A stretch of 64,000 nt of DNA. Origin: Epiperipatus broadwayi (lineage: Eukaryota; Onychophora; Udeonychophora; Euonychophora; Peripatidae). The position numbers were made by a program, and so were the translations under genes. The notes under the pieces were generated by a model. The model saw only the letters and a list, made by a program, of their open reading frames with translations, made no database searches and was not told the origin of the DNA. Location of the stretch: NCBI GenBank assembly GCA_028023455.1, contig JAQFVV010000003.1:3018925-3082924 (forward strand). Reading direction: 5' to 3'. Of the stretch, positions 1 to 14,421 are shown piece after piece; within the stretch, counting starts at the first letter, position 1; every line of letters starts with the position of its first letter.

Positions 1-594
1 GCTTAATAAATGCTGAAATCAGATTCTACCATCATATCCCACCCCCACTCCACAATGTATGAATAGATTGCTTGAGATCACAATTATAAAAAGATTGAAT
101 AGCCATGAACTAAACCAACTCACATTTCTATTACAAAGAAACAATCAAAGATATCGAAAAATGCAAACAGCTTTTATGAAATATACTAATAATTTTTATT
201 AGTCGTTCATTAGATTAGAGATTATCCACTTAATGAATATGTTTTAATGAAATCCATCTCACTCAGGCAACTCAGGATTTATCATATAATTAATTTATCA
301 ATGCTATTGTTTTTAAATATCTAAAAAGTTGGTACCAATTTCAATTACAGGCTTTACTTTTTAAGACAACCAAATTTTTAGGCATTAATGTGTCTATGGG
401 TAATTATGTTAGTGTGTAAAGATTTGGATGAATTAAAGTAAAGCCTTTAAATTGGTTTTCATTGACAATGATACACCATGCATATGTATATTCTGACCAA
501 ATAAATTCTGATAGTTATAGGTATCATAAATTTAGTTGCTTTGGAGATCATGTGGTGTTTGACTTTCCACATGTCTAGATGAAGCAATAGTTTA

Positions 595-730
595 CCCTGC
601 ATAATGTTCAATGGTAGAGTGTCAGACTTTTGAGCATAAGATCCTCAAATTCATTCCACTTCTAATACTTCCAGTGCTCAAATTCGTAAGAATTTTAACT
701 ACAAAATCAATCAATTATTAATTTCATTAA
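595..730 (+). repeat. tRNA-like SINE remnant
   Basis: A box-A-like stretch (CAATGGTAGAGTGTCAGACTT) is followed by an anticodon-arm-like TTTTGAGCA and a degenerate B box (AATTCATTCC) at tRNA spacing. It then runs into unrelated AT-rich sequence. It resembles a diverged tRNA-derived SINE head. No target duplication was established. Confidence 0.4.
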
Positions 731-2030
731 AAAGAAGCTTCATCCAATTTTACACTTGTTTTTTTTTTTTAATTTTTTTTAGTAAAGCTGAGAAAAGATT
801 GCCACTGGGCTGCTAATTCAATGCATGATATATTTCTACAATAGTCAATATTTGCAGGGGGTTGCTTTATTTTATTAGGCGCTAGAGTAGCAGCATAAAT
901 ATTTGACATCACAGAGATTGAGTATAACTGACAGTTTTGCTACATAGTCAAAACTATATATTCTCATGCTATTTTGTACATACTATGCTATGTCTGTTTA
1001 ATTAATAATTGTAAGGAATATTTTATTCAACAGATATTAATAGAAGATTTTAAAAAACAAATTCTAAATAAACTTGAAAGATGATTCTGGAGGAATTAGA
1101 CCATAAACAGAAAAACTAGTGAAGATGAGGAAATTGAGCAAAAGCTCAAAACTTGATTTTGGGTAACTCTAGATACACAATTCTGGTGTAACATTTTTTT
1201 TCATATTTTGTTTAGTTATATTAACTCAATAATTGTTATTAATAAGCAAAAGCATAGAATTAAAAACTTAGAAACTTGAAAAAATATTAAACCTAATAAA
1301 TTGGTTAGAAATCTAAATCTTAGGATATATAAATCTTGGATCACTAGCTTAGAGAGCATTAAAAAAAGTAGTTGCTGAGAATGTGTGTAAACATTTATTT
1401 GTTCTCAGTATCAAACACCAATTTACAGAAATTTATCTTTTCAGCATATATGTGCTTGAGGGTATCAGTGTTATTAGATAGAGTGAAGAATGATGGATCA
1501 TCTGAAAGTCTGTGCTCATATACCCTATATATTAGAAACTAGTATCTTGTAACTTTGGTTGACACTAATCATTTACTAATTATTGATTATTCTAGTAGTG
1601 GAGTAGAATAAAGTATGTGATATTGTTTCTATAATCCACTATTAGAATAGTCAATAGTTATTATGAGAGCCATTTTATCTTTCCCAAATGGTCAGAGATA
1701 CTTATAATTAGGACATAATTACAGTCACTAAAATGAATAGTTTTTAATCTAATGTAACACCTGAACATTCAAAACATCAGAATATTTGAATCTCAGTTTA
1801 TTAGCTAAGATAGTATGAAAAGCAAATTCAATGTTATTCATTGATTAAGTGCAACAGCCAGATATTAGTCTGAGGATTTGGTTGAAACTACTACTTAGTG
1901 ACTATTGATTATCCAAAATTACATTTAACATAATGATTTATTGCTTTTAATGCAGACAAAAGATTTGATGAGATAAAACCTTTGCACTTTAACAATATAA
2001 TCAATTTGTAAATACATGGCTACACTGATA

Positions 2031-2335
2031 ATATGTTGGGCTATTTCCATCACCTATAATTAAATGTTGACTGTCTAAAAAATTTTAAACTTTTCCAAAT
2101 ACAAATAACTATTAGTAATAACACACAAGTTAGTAGATGACACAAGTTAATAGACAAGGCAGGTTAATAGATTACACAACATTTCGAATATTATTATTCT
2201 CCGCTATTCTTGGGGTATTTTTGGCCTGACCAGTAATGATGCTAGCATAGGAGTTGAACTAACACCTTTACATTTTTACTGAATTTTAGGGCATCACTCT
2301 AACCAACTGAGCTATTCTGTCAAAGGTACTACGTT
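2031..2335 (-). repeat. Single-arm copy of the tRNA-headed foldback family (family A)
   Basis: On the minus strand a tRNA-like head (AGCTCAGTTGGTTAGAGTG, then a B box AGTTCAACTCCT) is followed by a body containing CTGGTCAGGCC and ending near GGAAATAGCCCAACATAT. The same body and end occur in both arms of the palindromes at 46399-47014 and 20392-20647, but here only one arm is present. It is therefore either the SINE monomer from which the palindromes arose or a half-deleted copy. Confidence 0.7.
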
Positions 2336-5069
2336 ACAGTTCATATTTAGTGGGGAAAAAATTCTGATTTAAACTCCAAAAATTAATTAAACTTTCAGAA
2401 TTCAGAAATGAAAGAATAATTGTGATTTCAATTCCAAATCCTGGGGAAATTATATCAATTATTTCTATTAGGTAAGAGAGAGTTTTGTATATATATATTT
2501 TCACCAGAGCTGCTACATGGGTATGAGGTGCCTTTGTGCAAGATAAATTTTGGTTTCCCTGATCTCATGAACAGAGCTGACCTGAGTGCATTGCAATGGC
2601 ACATGACCTCCTATTTATCAGGGCTCCAGATCTACATGATCTATCACTTTTGTGAAAATCAAAAAATAAAACATTTTATCACATGTTAAATAAAATTACA
2701 TTTTTATTTTTTTGCCAAAGCTTTTAATTTATAAGTCCTACAATGACTATTATATGTAAAGTAATATAACTTTAGAAACCCTGATTGTGCAGTAATGCAA
2801 GTTTTTCAGTTATATTTTAATGTAAAATCAGCTCTTCAGTAGCATTTTTATGTATTGAGTCAGAATTTACAAAATAATAATAACAATAAAATTATAAAGA
2901 TGTTATTATGGATTCATAATAAAACATTGAAGAAAATAAAATATATATTTTTTTGCATTATAAATATGTTTTCTCAAATATTGATTCAATAAATCACAAA
3001 GTCATATTTATAATCAATAATGTCAATTTGTGCAATTTTAATATATCTATATTTGCAAGTAAGATTATTTAGTTTTTTAAATATCTAAATGCTTTTTATC
3101 ATTTCTAAGAAAATCCATCCCATTCAAGAAATAAAATTACTTAATTAAAACAAAATGAATTCTATATAATTTTGTTTAACAAAACAGAATATTAAAAAAT
3201 TAAAATTATTTACACTTTTACCTTTTTATTTACATAAAACTCTCCAAATTTTGGTGGCCACAATCTGATAAATAGCAATCAGTTTTACTAAGTCAATTTT
3301 AGTCAACGTTCAAGAATAACTTCAGGATCTCTCATGCATAAATTATGCTTTTTATTAAAAAGTTAGCTATTATTGTTATTTCGTTTAACTTAGTCGAGTT
3401 ATATAGACGGGTATCTAGGAATTTTAAGGATTTACTTTAAAAAAAGAAATTTTCACACTTACATTGTTTATTTAAGCTATTATACCATGCTTTGGATTTT
3501 TTGTTTAATGATAAATAACAATAAATAAATAAAAACTCATCAAACAATTGATTCCACTAGAATAGATAAAGTATTTTGTTGGCATTTTTAACATTTTAAT
3601 TATTTGCTGTGTATTGATACTAAACAACAAATATTTACCAAATAATCCCCATACCCATAAGTAACTTATATAATGGAATTTATTTGAATAACAAATTAAT
3701 ACTTATGTACATTCATCTATTATAAATTATAAGATATGTCTTATAGCTTATTTAAACTAATAATAAAATCTGTGCAGTCTGTAATTTTACCTAAATTTGC
3801 TTTGGGATCTACAGTGGCAAAATGCACCAGGAAAATCCTGTGTTCAAACCAAGCTCTTCTATATATGCTTCAAATAGTGACACTTCAAATCCCCACTACT
3901 TAATAAAAATGTGCTTTTTCTTATTTCTGCTTTTATGTTACACTCATTTTCTTCTCCTTTAGCTGGAAATTATGCAACAATATGTAACAAATATAAATCT
4001 TTAAATAATTTATTTTCTTATAATATATATATAACAATTTCCTAATCAAGGGATTTACAAGTAAAGTTATTACGATCAACAGAGGGCCATTAAACAATAG
4101 TATGGCATTAAAAAAAGATATTGTTAAAAATAGGAAAAGCTATTTAATAAAATGTGTAAAAATATAAAATGGCATATTAAAAAAAAAAGTTAATATTGCT
4201 ATTAAAAAACTTATGCAAGAAAATAGCAGAATTGATCCCAGAACTCTACTGTCCTACGACAGATACTCTAACACGACACTAAACTGATTAATACAGATGA
4301 AATGTGTAAAATAGCCTTAATAAATACAATTTCATTACATACAGAATTATTATAATTATGAGACAATATTTTTAAAATAAGTTTTAATTTTAAATAAATT
4401 ATAAATAGTAATGTATTCTTTTTTATTTAAATTAGGATATTTAAATAAAAGTGATTGGAAAATCTAAACATTTTTATTTACTTATAAATTTTATTAATTT
4501 TAGTTATAAAAAGGTATAAAACTGTTCATATAGTATATTTTGAGGCTCCATCAATTGCCATATGTCTAAGTAAAGAAGTATTGCATTTATATTTAACTAA
4601 AAAAGAACATGTTTTTAACAAGAAAGTGATTGAGAAATCTAAACATTTACAAATAAGTTTTATTAATTATAGTGATAAAATGGCATCTGACCTGTCCAAT
4701 TTAATGCAAAGATAAGAGTATATAAGTAGTATTATATTTCGAGCTCAAACTTCGAAATTGGCTCAAGCAATTGTCACAATTAGTTTAAGTAAAGAAATAT
4801 TCCATATTTAAATAAAAAATATTTACACTCAGAATATATTTCTAACAATGAAGTGATTTGAAATGCAAACATTATTTACATATAAATTTTATTAATTATT
4901 TAGGCATCTTGGCACCCCGGTGATGAAGCACCTTGCACACCGCACATGGTGGCCCTGGATATAACTACATTTTAACAGATGTTTTATCAATTTATTCATA
5001 AATTACAAATAATAATTCAGATGTAGATAGTAAACAATTATATTCAATACTAATAATTATATTTTCTTA

Positions 5070-5216
<147 letters not shown>

Positions 5217-5255
5217 TTATTAACAATAAAATTACACATAATGGAAGACATCTCA

Positions 5256-5360
<105 letters not shown>

Positions 5361-8300
5361 CTATAAAAGAAAGCTATTATTACATTAGTTAATAATATTT
5401 GCAGGAAATGTTTTGTGTGCGTGTATGCTATGTTCTCTACCAAAAGCAGATAAAGTAAAGGCAAACGAATATATAATTAAACAATAATATTGTTAGTAAT
5501 CATTTGCTAATGATCGTCTGTATTCTAAATACAGCTTACTCTAATATTCAGTTTTAGACTTATATTACTGTAGGTGTATATATAGTACTAAAATGGATAG
5601 TCGATAATTTGTGTGTGTGTATATATATATAGTGTAGATTATAACAATAACTAGATATCAAAGAAAAAGAGACTTAAATTTTATGCACCAACGTTTTTCT
5701 GTAAAAGCACTTCTATTTACCTTCAATTAAATCTCAATATAAATAATTTAGAAGCATGGACTGAGAAAGAAATTAAACCCAAAAATTTAATAAAATAATA
5801 AATTCAAATGAAATAAAAATAACAATTTTATATAAGAGGTTGGAAATTATATGATAAATATGAAATTCCATTATTAGAATTAATTAATATATTCATTGAC
5901 ATTATTTACTATAAATGCTGGCTTATCTTTATAATATTTAACTAAACTATTTGGAAAGTGTAATTACTTTCCAGCAGCAGATTAGTATTTAGAACAATCC
6001 ATTAATTAAATAAATAACTATTACAAATCCACATCATATAAATAAATACTCAAAATAATTTAAAAATTAGATATGATTTATATCTAAATATTAAGATAAC
6101 TAATTTAAATATATCATACTTTATTAAAAATATAAATCATACATTATTAAAATAACATATTTAGATAATATTTTGAGAATCTTATGGTGTACAAATTTTC
6201 TTCTTTTTTTTTTGCTTGATTTTTCAGTCAAAATATATAATGATTTCCAAGACAAAGTTAAATGTGAGATTCACATCTCTATAACTGACTTCAAAGTATT
6301 GTCACTTGTTTATATCTTGGTCAATTATAAATCTCAATAAATAGATTCCTGATAGAGTTAACAACTTGAGTTTTAGAAATAGGTAAACAATTGATTGGAA
6401 AATGTTTTTTTTCCTATTCTTTTAAACTGCAATACTTCTGGCCAATATATTTCTACTCTGCCACTTTTGTTATTTTTATACAACTGTTTACCATCTGAAA
6501 TTCTATATTCCATTACAACATCTCACTAAAAATCATCTATTATAGTTTATGTAGATTTCGGTATGATTTTAATCTTTTGTTTTACAACAAATATTTTGAA
6601 AACTGGAAAAATGTGTTTTTACATATATATTTAATATTAATTACTATATAAATTAGAAAATACAAATTTTGATTTATTTACATGAGGAAAAAATCTTTCT
6701 TTTAAACATATATTTGTTATTTATATAATTAAAATTCAGAAATGTAGGATTCAATTAATTTTAAAAAAAATTTACAAAAAGTTTATTAATAGCATAACTC
6801 ATGTAAGATGAGATCAAAATGTCTCATATCTTTTTCTTAAGGAAAAAAATGATAGATATTTTATTTTCTTTGTTAAATTTTTCAAAATTATTAAATTTTT
6901 ATAACATTATTCTCCCTACTAAACTAGTAATATAACATATTTTTTTGATTTTTCCTTAATATGTAATATTATTAGTGTATCATGAAATACCTGCTTCATC
7001 AACTTCAGATGTTGAAGTGACATCTATCCAATCAAAAAGTATAATTTCTTATAGAAAAAAAACTTTGAGATTTACAATCTGATAAGCTGGGATGTTTTCC
7101 TTTTTTCTAAAACTTTTTAATCACCTCAAAAATAAACACTGTACTTTCATTATAAAGCTAGAAATGAAATTTCTAATACTTCTTCATCTAATATCAAAAT
7201 CTCTTCATAATATAGGACTAGGAATTAAATGCTTGCTATATTTTATATAAATTCTTTCAAACATTATAATAGACAAAGGATTAAATATATATGCACAAAC
7301 GTACATTCTTAAGAAAGTAAAACAAAATATTTCCATGACTAGGATTCTATTTCATCATCTAAATTCTTCAAACTGAACATATTTGTATCACATGTACCAT
7401 CAACATATTTAAATTAAATTTATTCAGAACGCACACAACAAATGATCTATCCTATTATCCAACAAATAACTTCAAAAGTATGTATCTGATCAATTAGCCA
7501 TCCTGTTATATATAGCATAATCAATAAAAATATTTTCTACTTGAAAATTTATGATAAGACAGTAAGTCTTTACAAACATTATATTTCAACTTCATGTTCC
7601 ATTGTTCTAATTCATGGTCAATTTCCAAATAATTTACTTTCAGAAACAAGCATTATATAAATTATGCCTCATCTTAAATTTAAACCTAATCCTGCTGGTG
7701 TGTAATGATCAAACTACAAACTGATTAGCCCCTATATAGCTGATTTGACAGCTATTAAATATTCTAATTTCACATTTTCAAAGTTTTAGAATTCCTCCTA
7801 ATCCCTTCATATAAGCAACCTTGTATTCTTCTCCCAACTAAAATAAATTTGTATATGGTCCCATAAAAGTTTTCAAGTGCCTTAATGTTAACATCTAGCT
7901 TTGGTTTTTTAATCTTGGTAATCATTTTAGATTCACTGATAACTTTTGATTCTTCAACAGTTTTCCCATCAGATTTATCCTTTACTATAACATTGACATC
8001 ACTTTTGAATTCTATTATAATTTTGACATTACTTTTTTTTTTTACATTATTTACATGTAATTTATATTCATCATAGCATCAAATTTACATTCTTGGATAC
8101 TATTTGTCTATAGTGTCTCCATCAATTTTTAAATTTTCTTCTATCAACACTTTCAGTGTTTATTTTAATTTCCCACAATTTCTCCACATATTTTACAATA
8201 AACTTCAGTTTCTACAACTTTTTTTAGGTTTATTCATAATATCCACATTAGTTTTATAATGTCACATTATATTTAGTAAATTCCTTTAATTTTTCAATTA

Positions 8301-11300
8301 ACTTTCCTTATTCTTCCACCTGGATTTCTTTATTTCCTCAACACATTTTCTTAAAGTTCTCATTTTCTTAATATATTTTTCTTTACTATTTAAAAATTCC
8401 TCAATACACTATTTTTTTATTATTGTATGTTTTTTTCTACGATGCCTCTATTAGTATGATCTTTAATCTTCCTATCAATTTTGGAATCTATAATGTTTTT
8501 TTTTTGTTCTTTCTTCAGAATCTTTCTCAATTTTTACTTCTTATTCCCTAGCTTTTTCCCCTCCCCCTTATAATATTTTTCTCCTTTTTTGTCTATTTTT
8601 TGCTTTGTATTACTCCTCTTATTTCTTGTGTTTTTCTCTTTTTCTTCTTTTTCTTCCTTACTTCATACATTCTTCCTATATTTCTTATTCCTTCTTTCCC
8701 ACTCTTTCTAACATTTTTTCCTTATTAACCTTACATGCCTTTTTTTTTCATCAAAATATTATTTTCTCTCCTAGGCCACGTTTTTGATCATTTCTTTCCT
8801 CTCTTGATAGTTTTCTATTTTCTTAAACATTTTATTCATACATTTAATGAGTGCAACTATATGCTCATTAAAATGATTAGCAAGATGTTCATTAGTATTG
8901 CTGTCTGTTTTAACAGTATTCAACTTAGATTATCTAACTAAATATTATAAACTATACCAATCAGTAAATTAATAGTGGGTTCTCACTTTGTATTAATTAT
9001 TTGAATCACTTTTGAGTTCATTTTTTGAATCAATTAATTTTCATTAATCACTCAATTAATAAATCATCTACTTTATTCAAAATTTTCCTAATTTGTCCTG
9101 ATATTAATTATTTTCTTGCCTATATTAATATATTTATTAAATGAATGTGTTTTTAGTCTATTCTAAAAATATTTTTGTCTATGATTGCTCAACTTCAAAT
9201 TTTATTGTTGATTTATGATCAATCATACCTTATTGTGATACACTTTGATCATTGGATCTTATACTTTGGATCACATAGTCAATTTATGCATCACAATGAG
9301 CTTCCATATTTAACAGAATGCATTATCTCTGGTTTCATTAGTTAAGACTAAAGATTATATACAACAGTTTTAATAGCATTGTATATATTATAATATACAT
9401 GCAAGTAAAATCTCTAATTATGTTAATAGCCAAATTATTAGGAAAAAAGATATTTAATTTTAGAAATCATTCTTTTTCCATAAAAACACTTGAGTTTACC
9501 TCCCATCAAAGAAATCTCAGTGAAAATACATGAACTTTAATTACTGTGACAAAATAACTTAAATATTTGGAACAAAAAAGAAACTAAATTTAAAATTCAA
9601 CAGAGCAACAAATTTTATAGATATGGAATTACATTAAAAAAATTAATTAATAAAATAAACATTGCTAAAAATAAACAAAGAGGTTTGCTAATTGCTCAAC
9701 AAGATTTGTGATAAATGCTTAGCAAGAGAAAGCACTTAAAAGAAATGGGATCATGTGATATATGACTCTATTGTTTTGACTCTTATTGTTTATATCGCTA
9801 AAAATCCTTGAGTAGCTTTGTAATTAATAATTAAATAAACCATCTGGAAATTGTATTATAAAATATTTAGGAATTGTTAAAATCTTATTTAAAATTGTAA
9901 AAAAAAAAAAAAAAGAACCACTGCAAGGCATAACACAATCATGAAAATGCATACATTTGCCCACCTATTTACACAAACACATATGTATTTAGTGCATATC
10001 AAATATTATATAAAATAATACAACTTTATTGTTTGGGTATAAAAATATGGATATGTTATAATAGTCTAAAAATCCCTGTGCAATGATATAGAAACAAATT
10101 TGAAAATTAAATATTCTTGAATCAGTTTTCAATCAAATGAAATTTTTAAAAAATTGACTTATCAAAAATGTGCTCAAATGCCATGTAGGTTATTTCTATT
10201 GACATAGTTGTTTGATTTTATAATATAAAAAGATTATTAAAGTTTGTAGTACAGCTCTAATCAGTGAGATGACAGAATATATTGTATTGAGAACATGACA
10301 AATGGTAGCACATTATTACCAATGATGAAATAATAATTAAATGATTTTACTGCTCAGGAGGGACAGTTAGGATGATTCATAAGCATTAGTCACTAAAACC
10401 TGTCACTTTATCACTGCTTCAAACCATTCAGAACATCACCAATGATGATCATGTTTTATTGCTTGGTTGTGCTTAATTGCATGACCTGCTTCTGGTTGCA
10501 GAACTTAGCATAAATACAGATACACCAGTGTGACCATATGTGTATATAAAGAATGTACATTTATCAAGGCTTATTCATCCATGGCTGCTCAATACATTTG
10601 CTTTATAAATAGATTAAATAATTTATTTATTTAAAATTTTGAAACTATATCTTGAAATTACAAATTTTCAAAATAAAAATTATACCTTAGCTTTTTTTCT
10701 AGAATTAAAATTTATAATGCTTTTGTTTAATTTATATATACTATAAAAGATTATTAATTTAAAAATACAGCAAAATGTGTAATAATTTCATTGTAGTATT
10801 TTAAAATAATCATAATCTTAAAATAATATTTTTTTAAAAATATTTTACATATCAAAATTTCAAAAGAAATATTTTTATTCTTTTTAAAATGCATAGATTA
10901 GATCAGTGGAGTTATCATAATGCACATAAAAGGTAAAATTATCTTTTGAAATAAATAATCCATTGGGAGTACAAACTTTTCCAACATTTTCTCATAAAGA
11001 AACAAAGTGCATAAACTTGCCAATTTCCAGATGATAATGATTTGAACAATTTTCCATTTCTTTTTTAACCTCTGCCTAAGAATAGATAGATACCCATTTA
11101 TTGATCATTATTGGGTGGTTAGCTGGCTTGACTATGGCCACCTATTTGGAAAAAAATTATTGTAAAAAAAACTTCATTTTGATCTAAATTCAAATCATAG
11201 ATATACTAGTCAGATGTACAATACAGTCCTTGATACAATGTATATACATATCTCACACATACATTCTCTCACTCTGATTTTTAGATTTTCCTTCCTGTCT

Positions 11301-13440
11301 ATCTCTAATTCATTTGAAAAGGTTTTTTTTTTCCTATAGTTAAAATTTTAATTTCCCAAGAGGTTTCTAACTGTAATGAATTTTTTATTTGATCTATACT
11401 TAAGATTCTATTCTCAGCTGTTTCACTAAATTAATTCAACTATCTCTTAAAAATTAATTGTCTTTCAATTATTTATATATATCTGATTTTAAACAAGTGG
11501 AAAAACAATTATTTATCCGCCTGCCACGTGAACTGAATTCAAATTAGAGTATACCTCAGAAATTTTTAAGTTAGCCACCTAAAACTTAATCTTGATTAAA
11601 ACGAGAATTTGCTACTGATCAGTATTGTTTAAGTTGAGATCGTGTGATTGCATTTTTAATTAACTTCATAAAAAAAAGCAATATAGCATATGTTTAGGGT
11701 AACAAGTTAAACAAATCTCTTTTAAAATAAATGTGGGAGAAGAATTGGTATTTGTTAAATCATAATTTGATTTTATTATTTTTCCTTATATGAAACTTAA
11801 ACTTTTATGTTTATTTACTCTACAATTTTAAATATATATATATATATATACACCTTAATATTTATGCACTGAATTATAAAAGTAAATACCAGTGTCATTG
11901 TGCCATTTGAATGTTATTAGCCCTATTATTATGAGCATTTGACTGCCAATGTATACTAACTTGATTTTCATGTGATTTTTGAAACCAATCAAACATGAAG
12001 AATGAGAATTTCCTATATGTAAATATATATTTATAGATATAATAAACACCTCCACACTTCCCCACTCTTTTCAAATTCATATAAATAAAGATATAATAAA
12101 AGACAAATGACCCCAAGATCATTATCTGCCTATATATATATATATATATATGCAGACACTTACATGCACAGAATGTTAAATTTATTTATTTTTAATCTGA
12201 AAAACTGTTGTATTAATTGCGAGTGTTACTAAAAAAAAAAAAAAAAAAACTCCATGTACAGATTAAACTTTTTTCTTTGATTAATTAATAACAGGAAAGG
12301 CTGAAACCTTTGTAAAATTAACTGTAAAATTAGCAGAGGGGTGGGAGTGGGAACCTTTAATAAAAAAGCAATTTAAATAAAAAATTGTTCTGTAGTTTAA
12401 GCGGAGAGAAAGTGGCTGAAATGAGAGCTAAAAGTTCCTGTTTCGAAGTTTAAATATTGTTTTTAGTGTATGGATATCACATGACTCCTGGGCAAGAAAC
12501 TATTACATTATTTTTATTAAAAATGTATCAGAAATGGGTACTTACGGATAACTTACTTATGTTAAAGACATATGAGGAACATGTATTGCATCCATTCCAT
12601 AATTATATGATAGTAGCAATTATTAATGCCTAATGTTTTAATGATTTGAACAAAACATTAACAGAAAGAAGAAAACCCATTTTTCATAATCAAAGCAAGA
12701 ATATAAATTTAAACTTATTTTTTCTTTAAATTAATAATTATTTTTACAAAAGTTCGATGCTATTCGCCAGACAGATTTGTTCTAAGGAAAACCAGTTTAT
12801 TACTATTAAGCCGAATGCATAAGATAATACATTCTATTTTTTCTTTTTATCAGTAGAAGGCACACAATTCTGAAGTTTGCTAATCAGTAGTAAATAATAA
12901 TCATGTGAGTGTAATTGTGGTCACATAAATCTTGGAGTACCCTAAGGGCTGATTGAGCATTTAAAGTTCAATTTAATTGATCTGAACTAATTTTTTTTTT
13001 TTTTTACATATGTATTCAAAAGGCAGAATGATAATAAGAAGCTTCTTCCTATAAACTCTAAAAAAATAATAATGGGCACCATGATTTAACTCTATGAGTT
13101 GGTGAGTCCATTAAAAATGGACAGCTATTCAAAAATTGGTCTTAAAAATCTATTTAAAATGTCTATCTAGTATCAATGATTATTCTGTGCTTATCCAGAT
13201 ATGTACTACTATCAAAAACATTATCAGTTAATTCCTCACATAATCGTTTCTAATCATAATTCTTTGTTTTTCTTTTTAATTAGATATTCCTACTTTAAGA
13301 TATCTATAAACCTCTCATTTTTCTGTCTTCCTTTCCTCCTAATTTCCTCTCATTGCTAATATATCTGTCCTAAAACACTTGGGGAAATGATTCCATTAAA
13401 AGTGTAGCTTATTAATAATTTGTGTGTGTATGTAATAGGG
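5361..13440 (-). other. Copine intron (35.8 kb), downstream part, mostly unique AT-rich DNA
   Basis: This stretch holds low-complexity AT-rich sequence, short TA/CA runs (11831-11852, 12132-12152) and homopolymers. It has no recognisable gene apart from the Lys/Glu-rich coding relic at about 7780-8900. Mid-complexity DNA at 10240-10620 shows no family I can name. Confidence 0.5.
7780..8900 (-). pseudogene. Lys/Glu-rich coding relic, unidentified
   Basis: The plus strand is unusually pyrimidine-rich, and the minus strand reads as a broken coding sequence rich in Lys, Glu, Asp and Ile. The best open piece, about 8030 down to 7780, contains VIVKDKSDGKTVEESKVI and KPKLDVNIKALENFYG without a stop. 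Further upstream, around 8460-8520, IDSKIDRKIKDHTNRGIVEK is readable, with stops and frame changes in between. The repeated V-K-I-D / K-D pattern suggests a repetitive lysine-rich protein, perhaps a processed pseudogene. I do not recognise the parent. The opposite-strand ORFs here are shadows of the pyrimidine-rich strand. Confidence 0.35.
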
Positions 13441-13464
13441 CTTGCTCACAATAATACTAATCAT

Positions 13465-13572
13465 ACAAGCTGAGAAGTTAGCACAGATGCCTTGCAAGCA
13501 AGAAAATGGTTGCAGATGGTTGTTGCGGGTTCAACTCCCAGCCGATGCTATGACATATGAAAAAAAAATGAA
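13465..13572 (+). repeat. tRNA-derived SINE
   Basis: A tRNA-like head contains GCCTTGCAAGC (anticodon arm) and a near-consensus B box, GGGTTCAACTCCC. It is followed by CGATGCTATGACATATG and an A-rich tail. The same post-tRNA body (GATGCTATGACAYATGA plus A run) occurs at 62130-62225 and, inverted, at 19870-19980, so they belong to one SINE family. Confidence 0.75.
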
Positions 13573-13979
13573 TGTGCGAGAGGAAACCAATGTTTCAGAT
13601 GTACCATTGGTATTAAGATTTCCTCTCACTTGAATTATATATATAGATTGCTAATATATTGATTACTTACAAATATATATTCAAATCACCAATCACGATA
13701 TGATGTGATGCACTATGGCTCCTCCTTTATCAGAGTCAGAAATCTCTTAGTCACTATGACTAGAGAAACCTATTAGCTATCTTGCCCTCTCTTTCTATTC
13801 CCCACCCTAAGTTTTTCCCATATTCTTCTATATCTTGCTCAATCCCATTTCCACATCATCTTTGCCCCTATGCCTTTATATCTAGATTCCCCTTATCTTT
13901 TTCCAAACCCAGCATAAAAACCAAGAACCTACATTCTGTATAATCACTTTGTTCATATTTATTCTCCCACAACTTCATT

Positions 13980-14080
13980 ATTTGTATCCTTTCTGTTTGT
14001 AAGCATTTTCATTTAATTAACAGATGCCAAATATTTTCCATGTTTTCCTCACATAATTTGTAGATTAAATCACCCATATT
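13980..14080 (-). pseudogene. LINE C-terminal zinc-knuckle region (CCHC)
   Basis: Comparison of the three family copies gives the pattern CKLC-x-H-L-L-I-K-C-K-C-L-x-T-E-R, a C-x2-C-xn-H-x4-C arrangement typical of the region after the reverse transcriptase in I/Jockey-type LINEs. In this copy the last Cys codon TGT has become TGA, a stop, and the first pair is YKLC. Confidence 0.6.
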
Positions 14081-14421
14081 CCTCCATTTACATGTATATT
14101 CCCCTGTTGCTAATGATCTTCTTCAAGCCTTAAACAGTAAACTATTTTCCTTGCTATTATCATAAATTAACTCACACCCAATATTTTGTTTACTTCTATA
14201 TATATTTAAACTCTTCTTCTCTCCATACTAGTTCTCTATCTCTTCAACTCCATGTTTTTTATTAATACATGTATTCTTCTATCCCATTCTTTGCCATTAT
14301 AACATGCAACAATTCTTCTAACACAATAACCTATCATTTGTACAAGTATACTTATTCAAATCTTCTGCATATCATACTACCTTTCTCACCCATCTTTTGT
14401 TGCCTGTCCTTTACTTGTAAC

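Noticed and set aside
3781-3900. Possible copine exon on the minus strand (TTTAG before GTAAAA)
   Set aside because: The reading is interrupted by a stop, does not resemble the expected IKVECYD segment, and looks like a repeat with a B-box-like motif.
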